From: Zelonia costaricensis
Lineage: Eukaryota > Euglenozoa > Kinetoplastea > Trypanosomatida > Trypanosomatidae
Direction: 5' to 3'
Length of the DNA stretch: 59,264 nt
NCBI GenBank assembly: GCA_030849075.1
Contig: JASAOO010003425.1
Location: forward strand, 1 to 59,264
Shown: piece by piece, positions 1-9,687 of the stretch
Layout: the number at the start of each line of letters is the position of its first letter
Position numbering within the stretch: position 1 is the first letter of the stretch
Notes under the pieces: model-generated
Databases searched by the model: none
What the model was told of the DNA's origin: nothing
Seen by the model: the letters and a program-made list of their open reading frames with translations, nothing else
Position numbers and translations under genes: made by a program

Positions 1-460
1 GCCTCGCAAAGGGTCTTGGTTCGACGCCGTCGCGTTTTCGCCGTTGTTGGCGTGTAGGGCCCTTCTCTTTCTTTTGTTATACCACAGAAGAGGACTCTGC
101 ACTAGCCGTGGCACACAGGTTTCTAGGGCTCCTTCTGCTCCCCTACTTGTGTGTGTGTGTGTGTGTGTGCGTGCGTGTGCGTGTGTGGGTGTGAGTTACT
201 TGTGTCTGCGCGGGCGGTGTGGGGTGCGCGTCGAGAAGCATCCACCGACACCGCAGCGCCTAGGCCACTCGTGCGTGTCGCTGCTGCGTCCATCTTGAGG
301 CTTGCTTGCCGCTTCGCGCGTTTCTCTTCCTCGAGTGCGTCTAGACGACTCACCCATCTACCTTGTTCTTGTTCTTAGATCCTATCTCGGCGCCGAGGCG
401 TGGACAGGGCACGTCTCCACCTCGGCGACACCACCGCGACGGAGCGGTACGCGAGGGCAG
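1..460. other. Spacer and 5' UTR upstream of the first gene
   Basis: No gene is recognised here. There is a GT dinucleotide tract around 150-190 and a pyrimidine-rich stretch ending in TTAG near 378. The reading frame of the downstream gene is open back to a TTG at 302, but trans-spliced trypanosomatid genes normally start at the first ATG after the acceptor, so this part is taken as untranslated. Confidence 0.6.
350..378 (+). promoter_or_regulatory. Probable trans-splice acceptor of the PH-like/coiled-coil gene
   Basis: A pyrimidine-rich tract runs from about 350 and ends in TTAG, with the AG at 377-378. It lies 83 bases before the ATG at 461. In trypanosomatids the spliced leader is joined at the first AG after such a tract. 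This placement removes the upstream TTG-initiated extension and supports 461 as the start. Confidence 0.5.
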
Positions 461-3400
461 ATGAGCAACCTCAACACCCCTTCCGCGAGGCGTAGGCAGA
501 ACTCGATGGACCAAGATCGCCGATCGTCGCACCCGCGCGCCCCGCGCTTCAAGCTCTCCGCCTTCGCCGCTTCCGCATCACCGCGGGGTGTCACCCCGCG
601 CACCGGCGCCGCACCCGCCGTCGCGCCCCCGATACCCGTATCGATCTTGTCGTCGTCCTCCTCCCCACAGCCAACGGTGCTGAGCCCGCAAGTGATTTCG
701 CCGCAAGTGACGGCCTCTATGGCGGGCACGCCGCGGGCTCCGCCCTCAACCGGTGGCGGCACGCCCCGCTCCGGCACACCGCGCCGTGCGAGCACGCCGC
801 ACCACGGCCGCCGCGGCAGCATGCTGCCGCGTCTGCGCATGCCCGTGCACGACGCGGCCGAGGACGACGCGCCGCACTCGCCGCCGTCCCCCTTCCGCCA
901 CCCGTCCATCTCCGCCGTCTCGATTGGACGAGCCGCCAGCGTCGTCAGCGACAACCCGCCGCCGCCGCCGGACATCCAGCACATCGAGGGGCAGCTGTGG
1001 TTCATCACGGGCAAGAGCGGCCCAGGCAGGAAGAAGAAGAACGCCTCGCCGGCGCAGTGGGTCGTCTGTGAGGACCAGCGGATGTCGGTGTACAGCAGCT
1101 GGGCGAAGAGCAGCCGCCTCATCGAGGAGCTGCGATTCGAGCGGGTGCGGATTCTCTTCGATTTTCTGCACCCCCACAAGCACCCGGAAGAGATTGGCAG
1201 CGCGGCACCTGTGACACGGCGCATGACGCTGCACCGCAACCAGCCCCGCACCACGGCCGAGTCGCGCCTGAACTTCGAGTTCCGTGACCCGTCCCTGTCC
1301 AAGGCACTGCTGGGGTACCACTACTTCGGTGTCGAGTGCGTCATGCACGACCCACAGACGGAGCGGCTGCGCCGGCACCTCGCCGTGTTCTGCACCGACC
1401 GCGCTGACGACCACCGCAAGTGGATCGAGTTTTGGGAGGAGATGCAGCTGCGCTATCCGATGCTGCGCAACCGCAACGCCGTGAACGCGTCCATGGACAT
1501 GGGGTCGGGGTGGATGAGCGACTTTGTGTTCCCGCAGTCGGGGGCACCGGCCGCCTCGCCGTCTCAGCCGGACGAGCAGAGCGACTCGGACATGCCCTCC
1601 CCAATCGAGGCAGAGGACGACGAAGACGGACTCGCCGCAACGCGGGTGCCGCGCATGACGGAGAGCGAGCGCCGCCGGTGGCGCATGAAGGGGGATGCCG
1701 CGCCGATCCCGATTTCGCCGCTGGATGATGCGGCGCTCGCGTCCACGTCGAGCGGTGTGCGACGGAGCTTGTTCGGCCTCCTCTCGACCGACGCTGACGA
1801 CGCGGCGGATGCCGAACTCGCGAGGTGGGTGGCAGTGCTGGCGGACGCGGAGCGGCGGGTGCGGGAGGGCCTCGAGGTCATCGAGGCCGCCACGCGCGGC
1901 ATGCTGGAGGCCAATCGCACAGTTCGTGATCTGGCGCATCACGTAGCCCCAGACGCCGTTCTCCCCGCTCCCACGTCGGTGCAGGGGCTCGCTGCAATAG
2001 AAAAACAGGTTGCCGACAGCAGCGAATCCAGCCGCACGCGTGAGGCCGGCAACGCGCAGGAGCTCGGCACAATCCACGCCCTCCGAGCGGAGCTCAAGGC
2101 GCTCTGTGCGGTGCTGGAAGACGCCAGAAAAGACGCAGGACACACACAGGCAACGCCAGAGTCCGCGCTGGCGACGTCGGCAGCGGCGGCGGAGCTCCAG
2201 CGCGAGCTGGCGGAGCTGCGCCTCCGAAACACGTCTCTGAGCAAGCAACTGTCATCTTGCACGTCGTCTGCGACCAGTGCCGTGGAGAAGGGGCTTGTGG
2301 CGTGGATGGACGCCGGGTCAGCGGGCGACCCGCACGCCGCGGCAGGGACTACGCCACGGGACGCCTTCGCTGCCGAGGGCGTCGTCGACGAGCCAGTTGA
2401 GGACGCAGCAGCGGCGCTTCGACAGCGGTACCTCGATGCCGATGCGCAACTCGTGCGTGCACTCGTCGATGCAGCGCTAGCCACAGACCCGGCTAACACC
2501 GCCATCTCCGCTTCGGAGGCTGTCTCATCGCCGTCGCCATCGTCACGGTCGTCGGCGGGCGACAGAGCCACACCCGACCACGTGCAAGACGCACGAAGCG
2601 GCCGTGCTGCCACGAAAATGCCCGCACTCGTCCGAGAGTGCTTGGACGGCTTCTCCGAGGAGCACTTCCGGCGCTTGGGCGCCATTGCAGCCGCCCCACA
2701 GCCTGCCGCTGCGCCGTCTGACTCGCTTCTGTACTACGTCGTAGACGAGGTGGTGACTGCCTTCGAAGATGTGCTGGCCACCACTTCTGCATCTGGAGGC
2801 CCGAACAGCATCCATGCAAGCAAGGAGGCAAGCGCCCAGCTCGCCAACGCAAAGGATAGCGCTGATGCGCTTGGATCAGCTCCACTAGAGGCAGTGGAGA
2901 CGTGGATGTCGGTGCTTCACCGGTGCCTCTTGTACCGCCTCGACCAAGTCGGCTGCAAGACCGCCCCTGTTCCAGCACACTACAGTAAGGTCGCCGCCGC
3001 CGCTGAGGTTCTCGTAGGTGCCACGGACGTACCCTCTGCGACGAGTGGCACAAGGGCGAACGCGGCACGCGCCACGGACGCTGCTCCAGACCAGTGTAGT
3101 ACCGCGCTCACGTCCGCACTACCAGTCCTCCGGAGCGAAGAGATGGCCATCGTCCGCGACCTGCACGATGCCCTCCGCAATGTCGTCGAATGGCTCACGG
3201 ACCTCCTTAGGCGACGTCACCTCCCCCTGCCGCCACAGCGCACCGGGGCGCCTACGGACGACGCAGACCCCAAAGCGGTAACGTCGCCGGTCGAGTCTCC
3301 GCAGAATGCATTCAGCACTGCGGCTGACAGCTCCCACGGTCGGCTCGACGTTGAACCTGCGTGGACCGCTGCGCGAGCCCTGACAGCGGCACTCACGCAG

Positions 3401-6400
3401 CTCCTCGAGCTCGACCCGCCGTCCACCCCGACCTCTGACTCCACTGATGAGGACCATTCCTTTCAGCGGGCACAGTCCGCCATGGCCGATCTTGCCAACT
3501 ACCTCGACGATGTGCGCGAGTCTCTACCTCCGACCGTCTTCCACCTCGCATCGACCGTCGTTCACCCAGCGCTCCTGCAACGCTTGCGAGAGGCTGCAGA
3601 CGCCCTGCATGAGGCGAACATGCGCAGACGGGTTCTCACGATAACCGCCAACACTCCTCAGCAGCCCACCGGCTGCAACCACACTGAAGGACTTCGTGCG
3701 GTTGCTGCGGCTCTCGGGCTCCCGGAGGACGCGTTCGCCGCGGAATGCGACGGCGTGCGCGTGCCGACGACGGAGCAGCTTGCCCAGCGCGCGGCGGAGC
3801 TTGTGGGCGGCAACGCGGAGGGCCTGCGTGCGGTTGCTGCGGCTCTCGGGCTCCCGGAGGACGCGTTCGCCGGGACGTGGGAGGATGGCCACGTGCCGAC
3901 GACGGAGCAGCTTGCCCAGCGCGCGGCGGAGCTTGTGGGCGACAACGCGGAGGGCCTTCGCGCTGTCGCTGCGGTGCTGGGTGTGTGTGAAGATGTATTT
4001 GAAGGGGGGGCTGGTGGGCAACGCGTACCTTCAATTCCGCAGCTGGTCGCGGCGGCGGGGAATCGTATGGGATCGACCGTGTCAGCTGCCCCGATGCCGC
4101 TGATCAGTGGCGGGGAGCTGGAGGTGGCAGTAGATGTGCTGCTGCAGCTGGAGGAGGCGGTGGAGGATGCGGGGGTGGTGCGGGGAACGCTCGAGGAGGG
4201 CTGGTGGGCGGTGCCTGGGCGGAAGCGGTGGGAGGCCGGCGCAGGTCTTGTGTGTGCGTTGGGTGCGGCGGTCGAGGTGGCGCAGGAGGGACTCGCGGAG
4301 GTGTCTGAGCGGGTGCGTGGGTTTGCGGACCAGCTGGGCGACGTCGAGCGGGACAACAACGAGTCGAAGGAGACCATCAGTGCTGCGGTGGAGAAGCTGC
4401 GGGAAGGTCTGGCCGACACGAGTGACATCGGGTCGGGCGAGCGGTCGCCGCCGTCGTCGCGTGGGTCAACTGTGTGCGGCCCTCTGTATACCAGTTTGCG
4501 TCAGCTTACGAGCGAGGTGTCGGAGGTCGCCTTCGTGCTTCGGCGGGTAAAGCGGGTGCTGGAGGAGCACAACACGGAGGAGAAGCAGATGACTGGCCTA
4601 GAGGAGGTGAGCTTCCCGGTAGACGTTCAGTACGGCGACGATGCCGCAGGCGCCGGTCGAGTGGTCACGTACGAGGACGTGGTATCGGGCGTGCGTGCAA
4701 AGGTGAATGCGCTGCGCAAAGAGCGGGCGAAGCGGATGGAGACGGATGTGGTGCTGCAGAACTTCTTGAGTGCCGTCACAGAACACGACGTGTCCGCCGA
4801 GGACGTTCCCTCCTCTCCCCGCCCCGCCTCGCTCGCCTCCCGCCCTTCGGTGCAGTCCCGCACGCGGGCACAGGCGATGCTGACGGACACCATGGGGAGC
4901 GACGAGGGCTCGCTGCCGCGGTCGCTGACGGCGCCTTCGCAGTGTGCAGACGAGACGGGCGCGCATATCGGCTACAGCGGCGGAGCTGGGCGGCCGACGG
5001 GCCGCACGGCGGGCGAGATGCTGGAGAAGGTGCGCTACCAGATGCATCAGGCAGAGAACATGGTGGGCACGATGCGAGTGGCGGTGGCGGCCGCGTACGA
5101 CGCCCTCGGCGGTGAGGGAGACGTGGTGCACGCCTCGGACAACGAGGCGGCGCAGCTGCTTGTGGCGCTGGCGCAGAGCACGGGCGAGAGCATCGACGCG
5201 TTGAAGCACCTTCTGGAGCCTCTCGAGGCCCGCGCGTCCGAGACGGCCCCCTCGCTGCGTCGCCAATCGCTCGCGGCCTTGGTGACGCGCCTTCACCATT
5301 TCCTCGCCCACCTCACCGCCAAGGCTGTCAAGGAACCGACCAGCGTCAGCGACAGCGCCGTGGCCGGGGCAGGGCCCCGTGGTGTTGCGGCTTTCATGCA
5401 GACGATGGACGAGGGCATGCAGCTCATGTACAACGAGCTGGCCTCGTCGCGGCGCTCGCAAGAGTCGTCATCGCCGCGGCATGTGCCACGCAAGCGCAAG
5501 CCGCTCCCCCCGGAGGTGGTGTGCACGGAGTACTTCTCGGTGTCGCAGCAGGCCAATCGCAGCAGGGTGTCGTCGGGGATGTCGACGCTGCGGGTGCTTC
5601 CTCCGCCGCCCTTGTCGGCGCCGCCAGCCACGGCCGCCGAGTTCGAGCGGGAGATGTCGTACCGCATGCAGGAGCTCGATGCGCTGCGTCGCGGCTGCGG
5701 GGTAGCCCTGGGCCTCCTCGATCCCTCGCTCAATCTGTCCGAGATGGACTGCAACGCGATTATCATGCAGCTTGTGGGCCACTGCAATGACGTGCAGGCT
5801 GCGCTGCAGGTCACGGACACGCTGTTCAACGACGACGGCGACGACGCCGTGTCAGAGGTGAGTGCGGCGCGCGCGTCCTACCAGGCTAGCCACGAGTCAG
5901 CCAGCGAGCACCCGCTGCCCATGCGGTGCACCGTGCTCGTTCGCGCTGTCAAGTCGCTGGATAACATGTGCGCGACGCTGCAGCAGACACAGGATAACAT
6001 GGCGAAGCAGCAGCGGTTCCTCATCAACAACGAGGCGGAGAACACGGACGAGCTTCGGCGGGCGCTCGTGGAGCTGGAGGAGCAGCTGCATGGCGAGGAG
6101 GCGGCGCGGCTTGACGCGCTGCGGGTGAAGGAGGAGACGGAGGAGCGCGCGGCGGCACTGACTGCGGCGCTCGAGACTGCCCGCAAGGAGCTGTCCGACC
6201 TACAGGGCCTGCGCGGCGAGCTGGAAGAGTCGCTGGAGGGGCTGCAGCAGCAACACGAGGAGGACGCCGCGGAGCTGGAGCGGGCTGCTGGGCAGCTGTC
6301 CGACATCTCCAGGGATGTCTCCTCGCTGCAGGAGGTGCTGACCGCGGCGAACGACGTGGTGCAGGAGCAGGTGACAGGACCGGCGCAGCAGCTGCACCGC

Positions 6401-7873
6401 GCCGTCCTGGGCAGAAGCTTGAGCTCTTCGGACAGGGCCGCGCTCACCGCTGGCGCCACTGCCGGTGGCGACCCGGACAAGTCTGCCGAGCTGCGCCTGC
6501 TGCCTGCGCTCTGTGCCATCGCAACGGCTCTTCGCGACTCGGTCGAGGGGCTGCAGCGCATCGTGACAGACAGCCGCGCTGCCGGACTCGCAGCTGTCTT
6601 CGAAGAGGAGCGGGCGCGTGCAGCGCGGCAGGTGGCTGCCTTGGAAGCGGAGGTTGCAGCGGCGGTCGCGGCCACGGCGGAGGCCGAGGCACGCGCTGCG
6701 GCGGCCGTGCGGGAGCGGCGGCAGGTCGAGGAGAGCGGCGCGGAGGAGGCGGCCCGCCTGCGGCGCGCGCTGCACGAGGCCGAGACAACCGCAGAGGACG
6801 CGGAGGCGACGCACCGCCGGCGGCTGCGGCAGGCGCAAGCAGCAGCGGAGGAGACGGAGGGTGCCCTGCAGCAGCGCCTCGACCGCGCGACGCGGGCGTT
6901 GGCAGACGCGGAGGCGGACGCGGCCCGGCAGCTCCGGCGCCTCTCCGACGAGGCCGACACCGCCCGGGCAGAGGGCGGCCGACGCGCGGCCGCGCTGGAG
7001 GCGGATGTGGCGGCTGCCCGCCTGCGCAGCACGGAGCTTGCCGACGCCCTCGCGCGTGCCACTCGCGAAGGCGCTGAGGCGGTGCGGGCTGCTGAGGCAG
7101 AGGCCCGCGAGAGGGCGTCGGCGCTGACCGCGACGCTGCGGGCAGAGCTGCGCGTGGCGCAGACGGAGGTGGACGGTGTCTGCGCCGCTCTCCTCCCACG
7201 CGTACCGACCGCCGTGCAGGGAGGACGGGCGACGGAGATGCTGGCGGCCTACATGGCCGCGGTGGTGCCTGCAGCAACAGCGCCAGCGCAGGCACCAACG
7301 CCGCCGTCGGCTGCCCAGCCTCCGCCGCCGCCGCGGTGCACGCGCAGCACGCAGAGCGACGACGTAGTCGCCGCCACACTGGCCGCATTTGCGAGTGTGT
7401 GGGCCGCCGCGGTGCGGGCGAAGCGCACGCCTGCGCAGCTGAACGATGCGTGGCTGACCCCCGCTGACAAGGCGGAGGTGCTCGCCACGGCGCTGTCTCG
7501 CGACGATGCGCCGGCGCTGGAGGAGCTGGCGGCGGCTCGAAGGCGGCTGCTGGACCTGCTCGGCCGGCCACCACTGCGGCCGTACCTCGGCACTCTTCGA
7601 ACAGATGCCCTCGCCGGTGCGCCGGCGGTTGCCCTAGTGGACGCGCTGCACGACGCCGCGGCCGCGCGGTGTGGCGACGAGGTGGGTGCGCTGCGGCGGG
7701 AGCTGCAGCAGCGGGAGGTGGAGTGGGCGGCCGAGGCGGAGGCGGTGGAGCTGCGCCTGGGCCGCATGCGGGAGCTGGTGCAGCGGAAGATCGCGGCGGA
7801 TGCGGTGACGGAGCAGAACGTGCACGAGACAGAGGCCGCCGTGCAGGCTCGCCTCGCGAGATACTATCTGTGA
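461..7873 (+). CDS. Giant PH-like and coiled-coil protein (2470 aa), function unknown
   Basis: I do not recognise the gene by name. Residues 1-170 are basic and rich in Ser, Pro and Arg, and look disordered. Residues about 172-330 look like a pleckstrin-homology fold: beta-strand-like segments (IEGQLWFITGK, AQWVVCEDQRMSVY, LLGYHYFGVECV, LRRHLAVFCTD) followed by a helix with a conserved-type Trp (DDHRKWIEFWEEM, W321). Three 44-residue repeats start at residue 1076. The C-terminal part, about 1840-2230, is a long charged coiled coil rich in Ala, Glu and Arg. The start is the ATG at 461, because the upstream open frame begins only with TTG and lies around an acceptor-like site. A cytoskeleton- or membrane-associated scaffold would fit this architecture, but that is inference. 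The reading frame itself is certain from its length and GC3 pattern. Confidence 0.9.
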   Translation: MSNLNTPSARRRQNSMDQDRRSSHPRAPRFKLSAFAASASPRGVTPRTGAAPAVAPPIPVSILSSSSSPQPTVLSPQVISPQVTASMAGTPRAPPSTGGGTPRSGTPRRASTPHHGRRGSMLPRLRMPVHDAAEDDAPHSPPSPFRHPSISAVSIGRAASVVSDNPPPPPDIQHIEGQLWFITGKSGPGRKKKNASPAQWVVCEDQRMSVYSSWAKSSRLIEELRFERVRILFDFLHPHKHPEEIGSAAPVTRRMTLHRNQPRTTAESRLNFEFRDPSLSKALLGYHYFGVECVMHDPQTERLRRHLAVFCTDRADDHRKWIEFWEEMQLRYPMLRNRNAVNASMDMGSGWMSDFVFPQSGAPAASPSQPDEQSDSDMPSPIEAEDDEDGLAATRVPRMTESERRRWRMKGDAAPIPISPLDDAALASTSSGVRRSLFGLLSTDADDAADAELARWVAVLADAERRVREGLEVIEAATRGMLEANRTVRDLAHHVAPDAVLPAPTSVQGLAAIEKQVADSSESSRTREAGNAQELGTIHALRAELKALCAVLEDARKDAGHTQATPESALATSAAAAELQRELAELRLRNTSLSKQLSSCTSSATSAVEKGLVAWMDAGSAGDPHAAAGTTPRDAFAAEGVVDEPVEDAAAALRQRYLDADAQLVRALVDAALATDPANTAISASEAVSSPSPSSRSSAGDRATPDHVQDARSGRAATKMPALVRECLDGFSEEHFRRLGAIAAAPQPAAAPSDSLLYYVVDEVVTAFEDVLATTSASGGPNSIHASKEASAQLANAKDSADALGSAPLEAVETWMSVLHRCLLYRLDQVGCKTAPVPAHYSKVAAAAEVLVGATDVPSATSGTRANAARATDAAPDQCSTALTSALPVLRSEEMAIVRDLHDALRNVVEWLTDLLRRRHLPLPPQRTGAPTDDADPKAVTSPVESPQNAFSTAADSSHGRLDVEPAWTAARALTAALTQLLELDPPSTPTSDSTDEDHSFQRAQSAMADLANYLDDVRESLPPTVFHLASTVVHPALLQRLREAADALHEANMRRRVLTITANTPQQPTGCNHTEGLRAVAAALGLPEDAFAAECDGVRVPTTEQLAQRAAELVGGNAEGLRAVAAALGLPEDAFAGTWEDGHVPTTEQLAQRAAELVGDNAEGLRAVAAVLGVCEDVFEGGAGGQRVPSIPQLVAAAGNRMGSTVSAAPMPLISGGELEVAVDVLLQLEEAVEDAGVVRGTLEEGWWAVPGRKRWEAGAGLVCALGAAVEVAQEGLAEVSERVRGFADQLGDVERDNNESKETISAAVEKLREGLADTSDIGSGERSPPSSRGSTVCGPLYTSLRQLTSEVSEVAFVLRRVKRVLEEHNTEEKQMTGLEEVSFPVDVQYGDDAAGAGRVVTYEDVVSGVRAKVNALRKERAKRMETDVVLQNFLSAVTEHDVSAEDVPSSPRPASLASRPSVQSRTRAQAMLTDTMGSDEGSLPRSLTAPSQCADETGAHIGYSGGAGRPTGRTAGEMLEKVRYQMHQAENMVGTMRVAVAAAYDALGGEGDVVHASDNEAAQLLVALAQSTGESIDALKHLLEPLEARASETAPSLRRQSLAALVTRLHHFLAHLTAKAVKEPTSVSDSAVAGAGPRGVAAFMQTMDEGMQLMYNELASSRRSQESSSPRHVPRKRKPLPPEVVCTEYFSVSQQANRSRVSSGMSTLRVLPPPPLSAPPATAAEFEREMSYRMQELDALRRGCGVALGLLDPSLNLSEMDCNAIIMQLVGHCNDVQAALQVTDTLFNDDGDDAVSEVSAARASYQASHESASEHPLPMRCTVLVRAVKSLDNMCATLQQTQDNMAKQQRFLINNEAENTDELRRALVELEEQLHGEEAARLDALRVKEETEERAAALTAALETARKELSDLQGLRGELEESLEGLQQQHEEDAAELERAAGQLSDISRDVSSLQEVLTAANDVVQEQVTGPAQQLHRAVLGRSLSSSDRAALTAGATAGGDPDKSAELRLLPALCAIATALRDSVEGLQRIVTDSRAAGLAAVFEEERARAARQVAALEAEVAAAVAATAEAEARAAAAVRERRQVEESGAEEAARLRRALHEAETTAEDAEATHRRRLRQAQAAAEETEGALQQRLDRATRALADAEADAARQLRRLSDEADTARAEGGRRAAALEADVAAARLRSTELADALARATREGAEAVRAAEAEARERASALTATLRAELRVAQTEVDGVCAALLPRVPTAVQGGRATEMLAAYMAAVVPAATAPAQAPTPPSAAQPPPPPRCTRSTQSDDVVAATLAAFASVWAAAVRAKRTPAQLNDAWLTPADKAEVLATALSRDDAPALEELAAARRRLLDLLGRPPLRPYLGTLRTDALAGAPAVALVDALHDAAAARCGDEVGALRRELQQREVEWAAEAEAVELRLGRMRELVQRKIAADAVTEQNVHETEAAVQARLARYYL
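3686..4075 (+). repeat. Three in-frame 132-bp tandem repeats (44 aa each)
   Basis: Copies begin at 3686, 3818 and 3950, exactly 132 bases apart, so the frame is kept. Copies 1 and 2 are almost identical over long stretches (both encode EGLRAVAAALGLPEDAFA and later TTEQLAQRAAELVG). Copy 3 has diverged (EGLRAVAAVLGVCEDVFE) and fades out near 4075. The pattern points to an older duplication followed by a recent one or by gene conversion. Confidence 0.9.
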
Positions 7874-8649
7874 GGGCCTCGCCCTTGGCTTCCGCTGGTC
7901 CTTCCTCGCTCCGCGCAACGCGTACGGCTTCTTTTCTTTTGGTATTGTTGTCGTTGGCTCGTGGCGGAAAGAGTCGTGTACGTGCCTGCATGAGGGCACC
8001 TAAGCGAGACCCGCTCTGGTGTGAGCACGTGAACGCACGCAAGAATACACACACACACACGTTGGCATCTGAGCTTGCAAGTTTGCTTCGTCCTTTGCTG
8101 TGCCGCCGCGTGCTCGATGCTCCCGAGTCTAAGCCGACGCGACCAGCGAATCAGACTAGTGAAAGCGAGCGGCTCCCAGATTGTGCGCCTCCACTAGCCT
8201 CGCTTTTACCGGTGCTGAACCGTGCTTTAAAGAAAAAAAAAATGACCCTTTCGTGCTGCGTTGCACGTGCTTCCGTGCGGGGTGCGACCTCGTAGCGGCG
8301 TCTGTGCCTGTGCGTCGTTTCAGCGTGGCGCATGGATGCCAAGGCCACCACGAACCTCCGCGTTTGAATGCTGCTGCAGGGCACGCACGCATCTGCACAG
8401 CGAGATCAATCCCGGCCTCGACACTCTCTTCTCGCGTGCTGCTGTTCCATGTCTCGGCAATTCTCCTGCCTCTTCCCTCCCTTCTCCTCGTCACGCACTC
8501 TTCCTCTCGCTCCGCCTCGTACGCGCACGAAGCGGCTCGACACTCTACCCCGGGCGCACGCGCGCACCTCTTTGCACGCACTCGCGAAAGGTGTATTGAA
8601 AGCCGCGCACCTGCTCGGCTGCTTCGAATCACGTGGGGCCCGCACAACC
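7874..8649. other. Spacer: 3' UTR of the giant gene and 5' UTR of the next gene
   Basis: No gene seen. It contains a short CA tract near 8050, an A-run near 8233 and a pyrimidine-rich zone from 8425 to 8530 on the plus strand. Confidence 0.6.
8461..8532 (+). promoter_or_regulatory. Probable trans-splice acceptor of the 345-aa gene
   Basis: About 70 bases of mostly C and T contain no AG until 8531-8532. An acceptor here gives a 5' UTR of roughly 117 bases and places the in-frame ATG at 8368 upstream of the mRNA, which supports the start at 8650. Confidence 0.55.
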
Positions 8650-9687
8650 ATGACGGAAACTCCGCTCGGTGCGGCGCCGCAGCGCTGCCCGCGTCTCGTC
8701 GTTGCACTCGGCGTGGCGCAGCAAAGCGACAAGGAGTGGAGGGAGCTGCAGGCGATGTTGATGGAGGGCGAAGCGCGCGAACGCGGCTGCCTTGCCCACC
8801 TGCAGCAGCGCGAGCGCGACATCATCGGCCACGAGATGCGGCAGCGTGAGCTTGAGCTGCGGCACCTCGCGTTGAACTCCACGCCGCCAGATCACATAAA
8901 GCAGGCCGACGGCGATGAGTGCCAACGCCTCAGTGGCAACAGCAGCAGCAGCAGTGCGTGCGCTGCCAACGGAAGAGCTTATGCGGCTGCTCCCTCGGCT
9001 GGTGGCGCGGCGCAAGTGGCTGCGCTGACGCCGTACCAGCGCTTTGTGCTATCCAAAACGGCGACGCACCTTCTTCGTCACGAAACGTGGCGACGCCCGC
9101 AGCGGCATCACGACCACACTGGTGCGCGCACACGCCGCCAGATCATCACCACCGCAGATGGCATTTGTCGATACGCGCGACACGCGACACGCGACTACGT
9201 GGTGGAGAACATACACGCCGTTGCCCAGCCCTCACCGCGGGCGTGGACTGCGCGATCTGGTGGCACGGTGTCGGCTGCCGTGAGCGGCCGCGACGCCTGG
9301 AGCTGGTCACACTCGCCAGCACGCGCGGGCGCGTCGATTCCCACGGCGACGCCGCACGCGTCAGGAACGTACGGCAGCGCTAGTGCCCGCTACGTCGCGA
9401 TGGCGGCCCTCTTCGGCGGCCTCTCCCGCTCGGCGCAGGCGATTGCGGCGCGCCGCGCCGCGTCTCTTGGGCTTCTTCCCCCGGACGCCGCGCGGGCTGA
9501 CGGGGTGGCAGCCTTGGAGGGCAGCGCGTCGTCGGACGGCGGCGCGGACCGGACGCGCTATGCGACCTGCGCTGACGCCACGGTGCTGGAGGGGGTATCA
9601 CCGGCGCTAGAGTGGACGGCGGTGCAGAGCGATGCTGACACCGAGGGGGCTGCCGGGAGGTCGCCTGTGCCTGTCCCACCCTCGTGA
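8650..9687 (+). CDS. Hypothetical protein, 345 aa
   Basis: Not recognised. An N-terminal charged helix at about residues 25-75 (KEWRELQAMLMEGEARERG and onwards) looks like a short coiled coil. It is followed by a Ser/Ala-rich linker, a basic segment with several His and Arg (residues about 130-190), and a low-complexity Ala/Gly-rich C-terminus. There is no signal peptide and no clear membrane segment. The ATG at 8650 is chosen over the in-frame ATG at 8368 because the earlier stretch is pyrimidine-rich, looks non-coding, and precedes the predicted splice acceptor. The gene follows the giant coiled-coil gene on the same strand, as part of one polycistronic unit. No function can be assigned. 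Confidence 0.75.
   Translation: MTETPLGAAPQRCPRLVVALGVAQQSDKEWRELQAMLMEGEARERGCLAHLQQRERDIIGHEMRQRELELRHLALNSTPPDHIKQADGDECQRLSGNSSSSSACAANGRAYAAAPSAGGAAQVAALTPYQRFVLSKTATHLLRHETWRRPQRHHDHTGARTRRQIITTADGICRYARHATRDYVVENIHAVAQPSPRAWTARSGGTVSAAVSGRDAWSWSHSPARAGASIPTATPHASGTYGSASARYVAMAALFGGLSRSAQAIAARRAASLGLLPPDAARADGVAALEGSASSDGGADRTRYATCADATVLEGVSPALEWTAVQSDADTEGAAGRSPVPVPPS

Noticed and set aside
302..460. 53-codon N-terminal extension of the giant gene starting at TTG
   Set aside because: Begins at a non-ATG codon and lies around a likely splice acceptor at 377-378; the first ATG after it is at 461.
5878..7062. Minus-strand open frame of 394 codons inside the giant gene
   Set aside because: Ser/Arg/Ala-only composition is the usual antisense shadow of an Ala/Glu-rich coiled coil.
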